Source: Methylobacterium terrae (GTDB lineage: Bacteria; Pseudomonadota; Alphaproteobacteria; Rhizobiales; Beijerinckiaceae). Taken from it: 64,000 bases of DNA. The stretch covers positions 1,079,001 to 1,143,000 of the forward strand of contig NZ_CP029553.1 in the NCBI RefSeq assembly GCF_003173755.1, given 5' to 3'. Positions 1-7,867 of the stretch are shown in pieces (the stretch's first letter is position 1; every line of letters begins with the position of its first letter). The notes under the pieces are model-generated. The model did not search any database. It was not told where the DNA came from and saw nothing but the letters and a program-made list of their open reading frames with translations. A program made the translations under genes and the position numbers.

Positions 1-122
1 GCCGGTCGGACGGGGCGTAGGCCCAGGCCTCCGACCAGCGGGATGGAGCCGGCGTAAGCGACCATGCGGCGGATGTCCTGCTGCGCGAGCCCGGCGGTTG
101 CCCGGGTGAGGTGGAACGAGGA

Positions 123-142
123 CGCCCCCGCCCGAGGGGGCG
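123..142. terminator. GC-rich stem-loop beyond the tail-collar/partner gene pair
   Basis: A 7-bp perfect stem (CGCCCCC at 123-129, GGGGGCG at 136-142) with a 6-base loop lies about 30 bp beyond the stop codon of the minus-strand gene ending at 175. There is no clear T run, so intrinsic termination is only plausible. The remaining bases at 1-122 hold no gene I can support. Confidence 0.3.
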
Positions 143-174
143 GGAGCGCGGGACGTGGCGGGTCGAGCCGCCGC

Positions 175-501
175 TCAGATGAAGATCACCTGGTAGGCGG
201 CGGAGCCCGGCGGGAAGCCCACCGGCAGGATGCGCCCGGCATAGAGCGGCCCGAACTCCCCGAGCGCGTCGTGCGACAGCACGCAGTCACCGTCCGGGAA
301 GCCCTCGGCCGCGTCGGCCGGGCAGGTGAGGACGAGGTCGAACGCCGTCCGGGCGCTCCCCGGCATCGTCGAGCGGGGGTGCTCGACGCAGCGCGCCAGG
401 GTCACGGCCAGGGTCCGGCCGTCCGGGCCGCGCAGCGCGAACGCCTCGCCCAAAGCCGGGGCGAAGAGCCCGGCGGACAGGGTGGCGAGCGCGGCGGTCA
501 C
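175..501 (-). CDS. small conserved protein coupled to tail-collar gene (DUF6916-like)
   Basis: This 108-residue protein starts at a GTG that overlaps the TGA of the tail-collar gene upstream (GTGA at 501-498), so translation is probably coupled. It has no signal peptide or membrane segment and looks like a compact beta-rich domain. The pattern (AFALRGPDGRTLAVTL near the N-terminus, a central FDLVLTCP stretch and a C-terminal YQVIFI) resembles the small DUF6916-type proteins found beside tail-collar or structural genes; that family assignment comes from memory of the pattern. The function is unknown. The tight coupling suggests it acts with, or is assembled alongside, the collar-domain protein. 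Confidence 0.6.
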   Translation of the reverse strand: MTAALATLSAGLFAPALGEAFALRGPDGRTLAVTLARCVEHPRSTMPGSARTAFDLVLTCPADAAEGFPDGDCVLSHDALGEFGPLYAGRILPVGFPPGSAAYQVIFI

Positions 502-1172
502 GGACGGCTCGGGTAGATGCCGGTCATCGTGATGATGAAGTTCAGCGCCATCGAGGGCTGGAGGTTGGTGAAGGCCTGGCCGGATCCGGTAACGGCGATC
601 GCCACGGTGCCGCCGGTGACGGTGGAGATGTTGACGTTCTGGGCCGCGGTCGAGGCGTTGCCCGAGACCGTGGCCGCGGCGTCGGCGAGGGCCGTCATGG
701 CGGTGGCGCCGCCGTAGAACTTCGGGCTGAGGCCCGTATTGGCCAGCACGACGGAGGAGGACGGCGTGCCGGTGCTCGGCGTGCCGGTCGAGGCGTTGAC
801 CTGGACCTTCAGGGTCCCGGTCTGGGCCGGGATGGTGACGGCCTGGCTGCCGGTCACCGGCGAGAACGTCGCCCCGTGGTTGTGGGGCGGCAGGTTGTTG
901 AGCCCGAGCGTCGTCGTCTCGCTGCCGACCGTCGTGCCGATGCCGTAATTCGTCGGGCTGCCCGGGAACTGGCCGATACCGATCTGCGTGCGTCCCCGCA
1001 GGTCCGGCAGGGCGAAGCTGCCCTGGTTCATGCTGCCGCCGAAGCTGTTGCCGATCAGCGAATACAACGCCTGGTATTGGTTGATGGAGAGCACCTGGCC
1101 CTGGCAGTTCAGCCAGCCGTTCGGCGCCCAATTGTACGGCACCGTGAAGATCATGCCGGTCATTGCGTCCAT
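498..1172 (-). CDS. phage tail collar domain protein (microcystin-dependent-protein type)
   Basis: The 224-residue protein carries a phage tail collar domain (Pfam PF07484 type) at about residues 7-65. This is visible as the MIFTVPYNWAPNGWLNCQGQ start, the YQALYSLIGNSFGG segment and the FALPDLRGR signature (53-61), followed by LPPHNH (94-99). The remainder is a low-complexity Thr/Ser/Ala/Gly-rich beta region ending in an FIITMTGIYP-like tail, typical of the short MdpB-like proteins of environmental bacteria. There is no signal peptide. In phage such domains form fibre collars. No head, baseplate or lysis genes are nearby, so this is more likely a domesticated surface or extracellular protein than part of a prophage. 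It is divergent from the collagen-like gene across a 684-bp gap. Confidence 0.8.
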   Translation of the reverse strand: MDAMTGMIFTVPYNWAPNGWLNCQGQVLSINQYQALYSLIGNSFGGSMNQGSFALPDLRGRTQIGIGQFPGSPTNYGIGTTVGSETTTLGLNNLPPHNHGATFSPVTGSQAVTIPAQTGTLKVQVNASTGTPSTGTPSSSVVLANTGLSPKFYGGATAMTALADAAATVSGNASTAAQNVNISTVTGGTVAIAVTGSGQAFTNLQPSMALNFIITMTGIYPSRP

Positions 1173-1856
1173 GAGATCGATTCCCTGACGTTTTCGTGCG
1201 GAACAGACCGATGACGCGAAATCCAGTTGGCCCTGACTCGCGAATCACCCGGCGCTGAGACTGATAAACGACCGCGGTGGTCTCTCGCAAGCGAGTGCAT
1301 GGAAAACATATTTGCGCTACGCGGGCATGAAGCCAGATCATTGCGGCCCGAGATGATCAAGAGCCCGGGATCACGCGCGCTCCAACCCCTCCGTCACGCC
1401 GACCGGACGTTCCGCCGCGCCGGACGGCGGGATGCGGGCCGGGGCGACGATGCCGCATGGGAGATATCCAGGGATGTTCACAAGTTACGGCGTCCGGATG
1501 GCGCAGGGGGCGGGCGGACATATGCAGGAATAGAGATGAAAAGCCATTATCATGCGAGTACGTGCGATTTCTTGGACTCCGCTCGCGCCAGACTGGAAAA
1601 AATTCCCCTATAGGTTGAATTACTGTCTATTATAGAATAAAAATCAACTATCAAAGATATTTTATTATCGTTCAAATTGTTTTCATGGCAAAAATGCCAC
1701 TGATGCGCGAAACGCGTCCTGCCTCCCGGCCGAAGCCCGCAATTCTCCTTTCCTGGTATCGAACCGGCGGGCATCTTGCCGGCGGAGCAGGGACGACGAT
1801 TCACGGCGCGGACGCGCCCGAGATGTGCTCGTCATCGAACGGCGTGGGACCTCCAA
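1173..1856. other. 684-bp divergent intergenic region with an AT-rich core
   Basis: No convincing gene is seen here. Most of the interval is GC-rich, but about 1555-1690 is clearly AT-rich (runs such as ATAAAAATCAAC and ATTTTATTATC), which is exceptional for this window. It separates the divergent tail-collar and collagen-like genes and presumably holds both promoters. I could not assign reliable -35/-10 elements. Confidence 0.5.
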
Positions 1857-4800
1857 ATGCCTCAAACACTGATAACACTGACCGGTACGAGCGTTCCTGC
1901 CAACAACGTCTACGATTTCTTCTACGGTCCCACGGGAGGAATTTCGAATACGACGTATCTCGGAACGGTCAATGGCAGCCTCAACGGTGGGACCAGCCCG
2001 TATCCGTACTCGTTCCAGTACATCGCGGATTCGGCCAGCGCTGCCGCCACGGCGACCGTCTATTCGGTTCGGGACGCGGCGGGTAACATCTTCCAGGACT
2101 CGACCGCGCCGGGCGCCACCTCGTCTGCGGGCAACCAAACCACCTTAGAGGCCACCCAGACCGGTCTGACCACCGGTCCGACAGGACCTCAGGGTGCGAC
2201 CGGCGCCCAGGGTGCGACGGGTGCCCAGGGCGCGACCGGCGCGCAGGGTGCCACCGGCGCCCAGGGCGCGACGGGGACGCAGGGCGCGACCGGCGCCCAG
2301 GGCGCGACCGGCGCGCAGGGTGCGACGGGTGCCCAGGGCGCGACGGGGACGCAGGGTGCGACGGGCGCCCAGGGCGCGACCGGCGCGCAAGGCGCGACGG
2401 GTGCCCAGGGCGCGACGGGCGGCCAGGGCGTCACCGGTCCGCAGGGTGCGACGGGTGCCCAGGGCGCGACCGGCGCGCAAGGCGCGACGGGTCCCCAGGG
2501 TGCGACGGGCGGCCAGGGCGTCACCGGTCCGCAGGGTGCGACGGGTGCCCAGGGCGCGACGGGCGCCCAGGGCGCGACGGGTGCCCAGGGTACGACGGGC
2601 GGCCAGGGCGTCACCGGTCCGCAGGGTGCGACGGGTGCCCAGGGTACGACCGGCGCGCAAGGAGCCACGGGTGCCCAGGGCGCCACGGGCACGCAGGGCG
2701 CGACCGGCCCGCAGGGTGCGACGGGTGCCCAGGGTGCGACCGGCGCGCAAGGTGCCACTGGCGCCCAGGGGGCGACGGGTACGCAGGGCGCGACTGGCCC
2801 GCAGGGTGCGACGGGTGCCCAGGGTACGACCGGCGCGCAAGGTGCCACTGGCGCCCAGGGGGCGACGGGTACGCAGGGCGCGACTGGCCCGCAGGGTGCG
2901 ACGGGTGCTCAGGGTACGACCGGCGCGCAAGGTGCCACGGGTGCCCAGGGCGCCACGGGCACGCAGGGCGCGACCGGCCCGCAGGGTGCGACGGGTGCCC
3001 AGGGTGCGACCGGCGCGCAAGGTGCCACTGGCGCCCAGGGGGCGACGGGTACGCAGGGCGCGACTGGCCCGCAGGGTGCGACGGGCGCCCAGGGTACGAC
3101 CGGCGCGCAGGGCGCCGCGGGTGCCCAGGGCGCCACGGGCACGCAGGGCGCGACCGGCCCGCAGGGGGCGACGGGTGCCCAGGGTACGACCGGCGCGCAG
3201 GGCGCCACGGGTTCCCAGGGCGCCACGGGCACGCAGGGCGCGACCGGCCCGCAGGGTGCGACGGGTGCCCAGGGTACGACCGGCGCGCAGGGCGCCACGG
3301 GTTCCCAGGGCGTCACGGGCACGCAGGGCGCGACCGGCCCGCAGGGGGCGACGGGTGCCCAGGGTACGACCGGTGCGCAAGGTGCCACGGGCACGCAGGG
3401 CGCGACCGGTCCGCAGGGGGCGACGGGTGCCCAGGGTACGACCGGCGCGCAGGGCGCCACGGGTGTCCAGGGCGCCACGGGCACGCAGGGCGCGACCGGC
3501 GCGCAGGGGGCGACGGGTGCCCAGGGTACGACCGGCGCGCAGGGCGCCACGGGTGCCCAGGGCGTCACGGGCACGCAGGGCGCGACCGGCGCGCAGGGGG
3601 CGACGGGCGCTCAGGGTACGACCGGTGCTCAGGGTCCCGAGGGTGCGACCGGTGACATCGGCCCGACGGGCGCAACCGGTGCTGGTGCCACGGGCGCGAC
3701 CGGCGGCACGGGCGTTGCCGGTGAGACTGGAGCTACGGGTGCGACGGGTGCTGCCGGAGCGACGGGTGCCACGGGAGCTGGTACCACGGGTGCGACCGGT
3801 TCTACCGGCGCCACCGGAGCGACAGGTAACGCGGGTGCGACCGGTTCTGCCGGTGCCACCGGAGCGACGGGTACCACGGGCGCGACCGGCACTGCCGGAG
3901 CGACCGGCGCCACGGGTGCGACTGGTTCTGCCGGTGCTACCGGAGCGACGGGTACCACGGGCGCGACCGGCACTGCCGGAGCAACCGGCGCCACGGGTGC
4001 GACCGGTTCTGCCGGTGCCACCGGAGCGACGGGTACCACGGGCGCGACCGGCACTGCCGGAGCGACCGGCGCCACGGGTGCAACTGGTTCTGCCGGTGCC
4101 ACCGGAGCGACGGGTACCACGGGCGCGACCGGCACTGCCGGAGCGACCGGCGCCACGGGTGCGACCGGTTCTGCCGGTGCCACCGGAGCGACGGGTACCA
4201 CGGGCGCGACCGGCACTGCCGGAGCAACCGGTGCCACGGGCGCGACCGGTTCTGCCGGCGCCACGGGTGCCACCGGCGCCACGGGCCCAACCGGTCCGGA
4301 CGGAGCCACGGGTGCCACCGGTGCGACCGGTCCGGTCATCTGCTTCGCGGCAGGAACGATGATCCTGACGCCGCAGGGCGAGCGTCCGGTCGAGGCCCTG
4401 CGGCCCGGCGACGCCGTCGTCACGGCCTCGGGGGAGACGGTCCGCATCGCTTGGGTCGGTCACCGTCACGTCGACCTGCGGCGTCATCCGCATCCCGAGC
4501 GGGCCCAGCCGGTCCTGATCGCCGCGGATGCCTTCGGCCCCGGCCTGCCGCACCGCGACCTCGTCGTCTCGCCCGGCCACGCGATCTTCGTCGACGGCGT
4601 GCTGATCCCGGCCGGGGTCCTGGTCAACGGCACGTCGGTCGCGCAGCTCGACCGGGCCGAGGTCGTCTACCACCACGTGGAACTGCCGGTTCACGACGTG
4701 CTGGTGGCCGACGGGCTGCCCGCCGAGAGCTACCTCGATTGCGGCAACCGCGGCACCTTCGAGAACCACGACGGCCCGGTGACCCTGCATCCGGACTTCG

Positions 4801-4961
4801 TCGCGGTGGCGCTGAACCTGGAACTGGCCTGCGCGCCGTTCCTACTCCACGGCCCGGTCGTCGACCGCGTCCGGGCGCGGCTCGCCGCGGGGGCGGCGAA
4901 GGCCGGCGCCACGGTGAAGCCGGAGCGCTCGCTCCTCGCGCGCCTCATGCGGCGAGCGTGA
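1857..4961 (+). CDS. collagen-like repeat protein with C-terminal Hint domain
   Basis: I place the start at ATG 1857 (1034 residues). The upstream in-frame extension to 1776 lies in ordinary intergenic sequence. Residues 1-106 form a non-repetitive, beta-looking head without a signal peptide. Residues 107-828 are Gly-X-Thr/Gly-X-Gln collagen-like triplets: first GATGAQ-type hexapeptides organised in 30-residue units, then five near-identical 27-residue units. Residues 829 to about 985 form a Hint_2-type domain beginning with the nucleophile-position Cys829 ([20 protein letters not shown], then [12 protein letters not shown]). In the Hint family this Cys drives an N-S acyl shift and peptide cleavage, so autoprocessing of the collagen-like rod is expected but inferred. 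The export route is unknown. A glycosyltransferase pair follows downstream. Confidence 0.85.
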   Translation: MPQTLITLTGTSVPANNVYDFFYGPTGGISNTTYLGTVNGSLNGGTSPYPYSFQYIADSASAAATATVYSVRDAAGNIFQDSTAPGATSSAGNQTTLEATQTGLTTGPTGPQGATGAQGATGAQGATGAQGATGAQGATGTQGATGAQGATGAQGATGAQGATGTQGATGAQGATGAQGATGAQGATGGQGVTGPQGATGAQGATGAQGATGPQGATGGQGVTGPQGATGAQGATGAQGATGAQGTTGGQGVTGPQGATGAQGTTGAQGATGAQGATGTQGATGPQGATGAQGATGAQGATGAQGATGTQGATGPQGATGAQGTTGAQGATGAQGATGTQGATGPQGATGAQGTTGAQGATGAQGATGTQGATGPQGATGAQGATGAQGATGAQGATGTQGATGPQGATGAQGTTGAQGAAGAQGATGTQGATGPQGATGAQGTTGAQGATGSQGATGTQGATGPQGATGAQGTTGAQGATGSQGVTGTQGATGPQGATGAQGTTGAQGATGTQGATGPQGATGAQGTTGAQGATGVQGATGTQGATGAQGATGAQGTTGAQGATGAQGVTGTQGATGAQGATGAQGTTGAQGPEGATGDIGPTGATGAGATGATGGTGVAGETGATGATGAAGATGATGAGTTGATGSTGATGATGNAGATGSAGATGATGTTGATGTAGATGATGATGSAGATGATGTTGATGTAGATGATGATGSAGATGATGTTGATGTAGATGATGATGSAGATGATGTTGATGTAGATGATGATGSAGATGATGTTGATGTAGATGATGATGSAGATGATGATGPTGPDGATGATGATGPVICFAAGTMILTPQGERPVEALRPGDAVVTASGETVRIAWVGHRHVDLRRHPHPERAQPVLIAADAFGPGLPHRDLVVSPGHAIFVDGVLIPAGVLVNGTSVAQLDRAEVVYHHVELPVHDVLVADGLPAESYLDCGNRGTFENHDGPVTLHPDFVAVALNLELACAPFLLHGPVVDRVRARLAAGAAKAGATVKPERSLLARLMRRA
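2175..3640 (+). repeat. collagen-like tandem repeats, hexapeptide units in 90-bp higher-order copies
   Basis: In-frame 18-bp units encode GATGAQ and variants ([24 protein letters not shown]). From about 2700 onward they are arranged in 90-bp (30-residue) blocks: near-identical copies start at about 2701, 2791 and 2881. Synonymous differences are few, which points to recent expansion or gene conversion. Copy number is likely to vary between strains and could be collapsed in assemblies. Confidence 0.85.
3846..4260 (+). repeat. five 81-bp tandem repeats in the collagen-like rod
   Basis: Five successive 81-bp units encode the 27-residue pattern with landmarks GTTGATGTAG and GATGS. They differ only at scattered third positions. 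They sit between the hexapeptide array and the Hint domain. All units are multiples of three, so length changes would preserve the frame and the Hint domain. Confidence 0.8.
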
Positions 4962-5004
4962 GCCGCGCCGGCCTCCGGCCGGCCTGACGCAACCGCCCTG
5001 ACAC

Positions 5005-5040
5005 GGCCCGCGGCGCCTCCGAAGGAGCGCCGCGGGCCTT
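5005..5040 (+). terminator. intrinsic terminator after the collagen-like/Hint gene
   Basis: A long stem (GGCCCGCGGCGC at 5005-5016 pairing with GCGCCGCGGGCC at 5027-5038, plus an inner TCC/GGA pair) closes a GAA loop and is followed by TT. It begins 43 bp after the stop codon at 4961, which separates the collagen-like gene from the glycosyltransferase gene. Confidence 0.7.
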
Positions 5041-5143
5041 CAACGTGAGGGGGCTCGCCGCCGCCCGGCTCCCCTCGCGCAGGCGCGCGAGGGAAAACCC
5101 CGCTCCCGGAAAAGACCGTCCCCGCGCCTTCAGCAGGACTCCC

Positions 5144-6283
5144 ATGACCCCGTCCGGCCAGACCCTCTGCCTCGCGATGATCGTCAGGAACGAGGCCGCG
5201 GTGATCCGCCGCTGCCTCGAGTCGGTACGCCCGGTCATCGACCACTGGATCGTCGTCGATACCGGCTCCACCGACGGGACCCAGGACCTGGTGCGGGAGG
5301 CGCTGGCCGATCTCCCGGGACGGCTCGTCGAGCGCCCCTGGGTCGATTTCGCCCATAACCGCTCCGAGGCCCTGGCGCTGGCGCGCCCGCACGGCACCTA
5401 CACCCTGGTCATCGACGCCGACGACGAGCTGGTCCTGCCGCCGGGCTTCGTCGTGCCCGACCTCGCGGCGGACGGCTACGACGTCGCCATCGCGGATGCC
5501 GGGCTCGTCTACCGGCGCACGCAAGTGCTGCGGAACGCCGTGCCGTGGCGATACCGGGGGGTGGTGCACGAATTCGTCGACGGCCCGGCGGCGGCGACGA
5601 AGGCCTTCCTGGACCTGCCGATGCGGCGCAACCACGACGGCGCCCGCCGCCGCGACGGCGAGACCTACCGGCGCGACGCCGCGATCCTCGAAGCCGCCCT
5701 GCGGACGGAGACGGATCCGCTCCTCGTCGCGCGCTACACCTTCTACCTCGCCCAGAGCTACCGGGATTGCGGCGCCTACCGGGAGGCCCTCGACGCCTAC
5801 CTGCGGCGGGCCGAGCTCGGGTTCTGGCACGAGGAGGTCTACATCGCCCTCGTCGTCGCCGCCGACTTGATGGGGCGCCTCGGCCGGCCGGCCGACGAGG
5901 TCGTGGCGACCTACCTCCGCGCCATCGCGGTCTGTCCCGACCGGGCGGAGGCGCAACACCGCGCCAGCCGGTACTGCCGCCTCGCCGGCCGGCCCGAGGA
6001 GGGCTTCCTCCTCGCCGAGGCGGCCCTGCGCCTCGGCCTGCCGGAGGCCGGGCTGTTCCTCGAGCCCTGGGTCTACGCCTACGGCCTGCGGGACGAGTAC
6101 GCGGTCAACGCCTACGTGACCGGGCGCCACCGGCACTGCCTCGCGGCCTGCCTCGACCTCCTGGCCTGCCCCACGGCGCCGGAGGCCGAGCGCCCGCGCT
6201 ACGCCGCCAATGCGCGCGCCGCCCTCGAGATGATGCCCGTCTCCCCCGCCGGGAGCGCCGCCGCGATCCCCGGCACGGCATGA
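5144..6283 (+). CDS. family 2 glycosyltransferase
   Basis: A cytoplasmic GT-A glycosyltransferase of 379 residues. The N-terminal nucleotide-sugar fold is visible as LAMIVRNEAAVIRRCLESV (10-28), VVDTGSTDGT (37-46) and the metal-binding DADDE (91-95). The C-terminal half (from about 190) is helical and TPR-like, with repeated Y-x-x-A/L-x-x-Y patterns (YLAQSYRDCGAYREALDAY), typical of GT2 proteins in polysaccharide or protein glycosylation loci. ATG 5144 was chosen because an AGGA sits 8 bases upstream and homology to GT2 begins directly after it. The stop overlaps the next start (ATGA). Substrate is unknown; the preceding collagen-like protein is a candidate acceptor by position only. Confidence 0.85.
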   Translation: MTPSGQTLCLAMIVRNEAAVIRRCLESVRPVIDHWIVVDTGSTDGTQDLVREALADLPGRLVERPWVDFAHNRSEALALARPHGTYTLVIDADDELVLPPGFVVPDLAADGYDVAIADAGLVYRRTQVLRNAVPWRYRGVVHEFVDGPAAATKAFLDLPMRRNHDGARRRDGETYRRDAAILEAALRTETDPLLVARYTFYLAQSYRDCGAYREALDAYLRRAELGFWHEEVYIALVVAADLMGRLGRPADEVVATYLRAIAVCPDRAEAQHRASRYCRLAGRPEEGFLLAEAALRLGLPEAGLFLEPWVYAYGLRDEYAVNAYVTGRHRHCLAACLDLLACPTAPEAERPRYAANARAALEMMPVSPAGSAAAIPGTA

Positions 6284-7065
6284 CGCCGGCCAAGACGCTG
6301 ACCATGACACCGGCGGAGGAGTACCGCCTCATCGCGCGCTCGGGCCTGTTCGATGTCAACCACTACCTGCTCGAAGCGCCCGACGTCGTCGCGGACGGGG
6401 CCGACCCGCTGGTCCATTTCTGCCGGTTCGGCGCCCGCGAGGGCCGGCGCCCGAACCTCTACTTCGATCCGGCCTGGTACGCCGGCCTGTATCTCGGCGG
6501 GAATCCGGGCGGCGTGAACCCGGTCTGCCACTATATCCGCCTCGGCGAGCGCCGGGGCTTGCGGCCGATCGGCTACTTCGAGCCGGGCTGGTACGCGCGA
6601 ACCTACCGCCTGCGCCGCGGCACCTCGCCCTTGCGTCACTACCTCACCCACCGCCGCAGCCAGCTCTACGCGCCGAACGCGCTGTTCGACGTCGCCTGGT
6701 ACCTGGAGCGCCACGGCGCCGAGATCGGCCGCAACCGGGACGCCTTCGCGCATCTCCTGCGCCACGGCGCGCGGCGCGACCTCGCCGGGTCGCCGGGGTT
6801 CGATGCGGGCGCCTACCGCGCGCGCCACGGCCTGTCCGCCGCGCCCGCTTCGGCGCTCGTGGTGGACCAGGAGGCCTGCAACCCCCTGGTCCACCATCTG
6901 AAGGCGCAGGCCGCCCAAGAGTTCGCTAGCGGAGAGTTCGCTAGCGGAGAGTTCGCTAGCGGAGAGTTCGCTAGCGGAGAGTTCGCTAGCGGAGAGTTCG
7001 CCAACGAGGAGCTCGCCCGGCACGGGGCCGTGCGGCGCCCCTGGTGGCGGCGGATCCTGCGCTGA
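6280..7065 (+). CDS. Trp/Tyr-motif repeat protein linked to glycosyltransferase
   Basis: The 261-residue protein is translationally coupled to the glycosyltransferase (ATGA at 6280-6283); an in-frame ATG at 6304 is an alternative start. It has three or four ~45-residue repeats of the type FD-x-x-W/H-Y-L...DPLVHFCRFGAREGRRPN, seen as LFDVNHYLL, YFDPAWYAGLYL, YFEPGWYARTYR and LFDVAWYLERHG. This repeat commonly sits next to or fused with bacterial glycosyltransferases. The C-terminus has five tandem EFASG pentapeptides followed by a basic tail. There is no signal peptide or membrane segment. The exact role is unknown; a glycan-assembly partner of the upstream enzyme is likely. Confidence 0.7.
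   Translation: MTPAKTLTMTPAEEYRLIARSGLFDVNHYLLEAPDVVADGADPLVHFCRFGAREGRRPNLYFDPAWYAGLYLGGNPGGVNPVCHYIRLGERRGLRPIGYFEPGWYARTYRLRRGTSPLRHYLTHRRSQLYAPNALFDVAWYLERHGAEIGRNRDAFAHLLRHGARRDLAGSPGFDAGAYRARHGLSAAPASALVVDQEACNPLVHHLKAQAAQEFASGEFASGEFASGEFASGEFASGEFANEELARHGAVRRPWWRRILR
6919..6993 (+). repeat. five perfect 15-bp tandem repeats (EFASG codons)
   Basis: The unit GAGTTCGCTAGCGGA is repeated five times without a single mismatch and is followed by a degenerate sixth copy (GAGTTCGCCAAC). It lies in frame inside the repeat-protein gene and encodes EFASG. Perfect identity indicates recent slippage or expansion. Copy-number change would alter length by five residues per unit without a frameshift. 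Confidence 0.95.
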
Positions 7066-7070
7066 TGAAA

Positions 7071-7100
7071 CGCCGTCCGGGCCGGACGGTCCGGACGGCG
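7071..7100. terminator. bidirectional stem-loop between convergent genes
   Basis: A 9-bp perfect inverted repeat (CGCCGTCCG at 7071-7079, CGGACGGCG at 7092-7100) sits just after the stop codon at 7065 and just beyond the end of the minus-strand small gene at 7107. In the minus direction it runs into TTTCATC. It probably serves both genes. Confidence 0.55.
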
Positions 7101-7106
7101 GCGCGC

Positions 7107-7202
7107 TCAGAACGGCTTCGGCTTCATCAGCGAGCCGCGGCTCGACACGATCGCCACGACGATCCACGGACAGACGAAGACCAGGAAGAACAGCAAGCCC
7201 AT
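7107..7202 (-). CDS. 31-residue single-span membrane peptide
   Basis: A very short reading frame of 31 codons encodes a hydrophobic peptide: GLLFFLVFVCPWIVVAIV spans residues 2-19, followed by a basic tail (SSRGSLMKPKPF). A strong Shine-Dalgarno (GGGAGG) lies 6 bases before the ATG on the minus strand, and the frame ends just before the stem-loop at 7071-7100. It therefore has its own start signal, one transmembrane helix and a terminator. Function is unknown. The PsiE-like membrane protein lies upstream on the same strand. Conservation in relatives would confirm it. Confidence 0.6.
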   Translation of the reverse strand: MGLLFFLVFVCPWIVVAIVSSRGSLMKPKPF

Positions 7203-7280
7203 CGCGAGCCTCCCTTCGATGTTGTCGCAACCAACCCCATCAATGCCGCGCGGCCGGCGGGGGTTGCACGCCGCCGCGGC

Positions 7281-7808
7281 CTACTCCTCCCCCGCCGGCG
7301 CGTCGGTGTCCTTCGCGCGGTGGAGCAGGAAGATCGACACCACCATCACCAGGATCAGCCCGGCCAGCACGCCGAGTTCGATCATCGAGGCGCGAAACAG
7401 CGCCTCCTTCTGCGGGCTCCACTCGGTGGCGTGCATCTGCTCGGCGGTCTGGAGCGTCAGCACCAGGACGCGCCGGATCGAGGCGATCAGCCCGACGATC
7501 AGGAACGGCTCGCAGGTGAGCCTGCCCGAGCGCATCGACACCCGCACCGTGTGCAGGATCTCGACCAGCATCAGCAGGAACAGCAGCCGGTCGACCACGT
7601 CGAGGAGCTGCGAGGCGCCGCCGACCGCCAGGATCGCCTTGCCCGTCAGGCCGGCGGCGTCGACGAGCGCCATCACGGCGGTGAGCGCCAGGAGCACGCC
7701 GAGGGCGGCGTAGATCGCGTGCTCGGTGTGCAGGAAGACGAAGGCGGAGAGCCGCGTCAGGCGCCCGCCCTCTTCCTCGGCCTTCTCGAGCTTCGTGGTC
7801 TCGACCAT
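7281..7808 (-). CDS. PsiE-family phosphate-starvation-inducible-like membrane protein
   Basis: A 175-residue inner-membrane protein with four predicted spans: AIYAALGVLLALTAVMALVD, LLDVVDRLLFLLMLVEILHT, PFLIVGLIASIRRVLVLTL and ELGVLAGLILVMVVSIFLLH. The layout, including the conserved-looking EILHTVRV and EPFLIVGLIASIRRVLV segments, matches the PsiE family (PF06146), whose biochemical function is not established. The ATG at 7808 is preceded by GGGAGA at good spacing. It sits between crtC and the small membrane peptide on the same strand, 59 bp from crtC, so it could be co-transcribed with the crtDC unit, though it is not a known PGC gene. Confidence 0.75.
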   Translation of the reverse strand: MVETTKLEKAEEEGGRLTRLSAFVFLHTEHAIYAALGVLLALTAVMALVDAAGLTGKAILAVGGASQLLDVVDRLLFLLMLVEILHTVRVSMRSGRLTCEPFLIVGLIASIRRVLVLTLQTAEQMHATEWSPQKEALFRASMIELGVLAGLILVMVVSIFLLHRAKDTDAPAGEE

Positions 7809-7867
7809 GCTCGTCTCCCGGGGCTCGCTACGGAGCCTGCCAATCGCGGATCGGTGGGGGAACGCGC

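Noticed and set aside
1..65. Minus-strand frame from ATG 65 off the window edge (MVAYAGSIPLVGG...)
   Set aside because: Only 21 codons are visible and there is no convincing ribosome site. It reads plausibly but cannot be supported.
175..1172. Prophage remnant
   Set aside because: Only a tail-collar domain is present, with no integrase, capsid, tail or lysis genes and no att-like repeats.
2145..4790. Very long open frames on both strands opposite and alongside the collagen-like gene (Arg/Gly-, Pro/Val- and Pro/Arg-rich translations)
   Set aside because: They are forced open by the GC-rich 18-bp and 81-bp repeats. Their products are low-complexity and lack ribosome sites. Only the plus frame ends in a recognisable domain.
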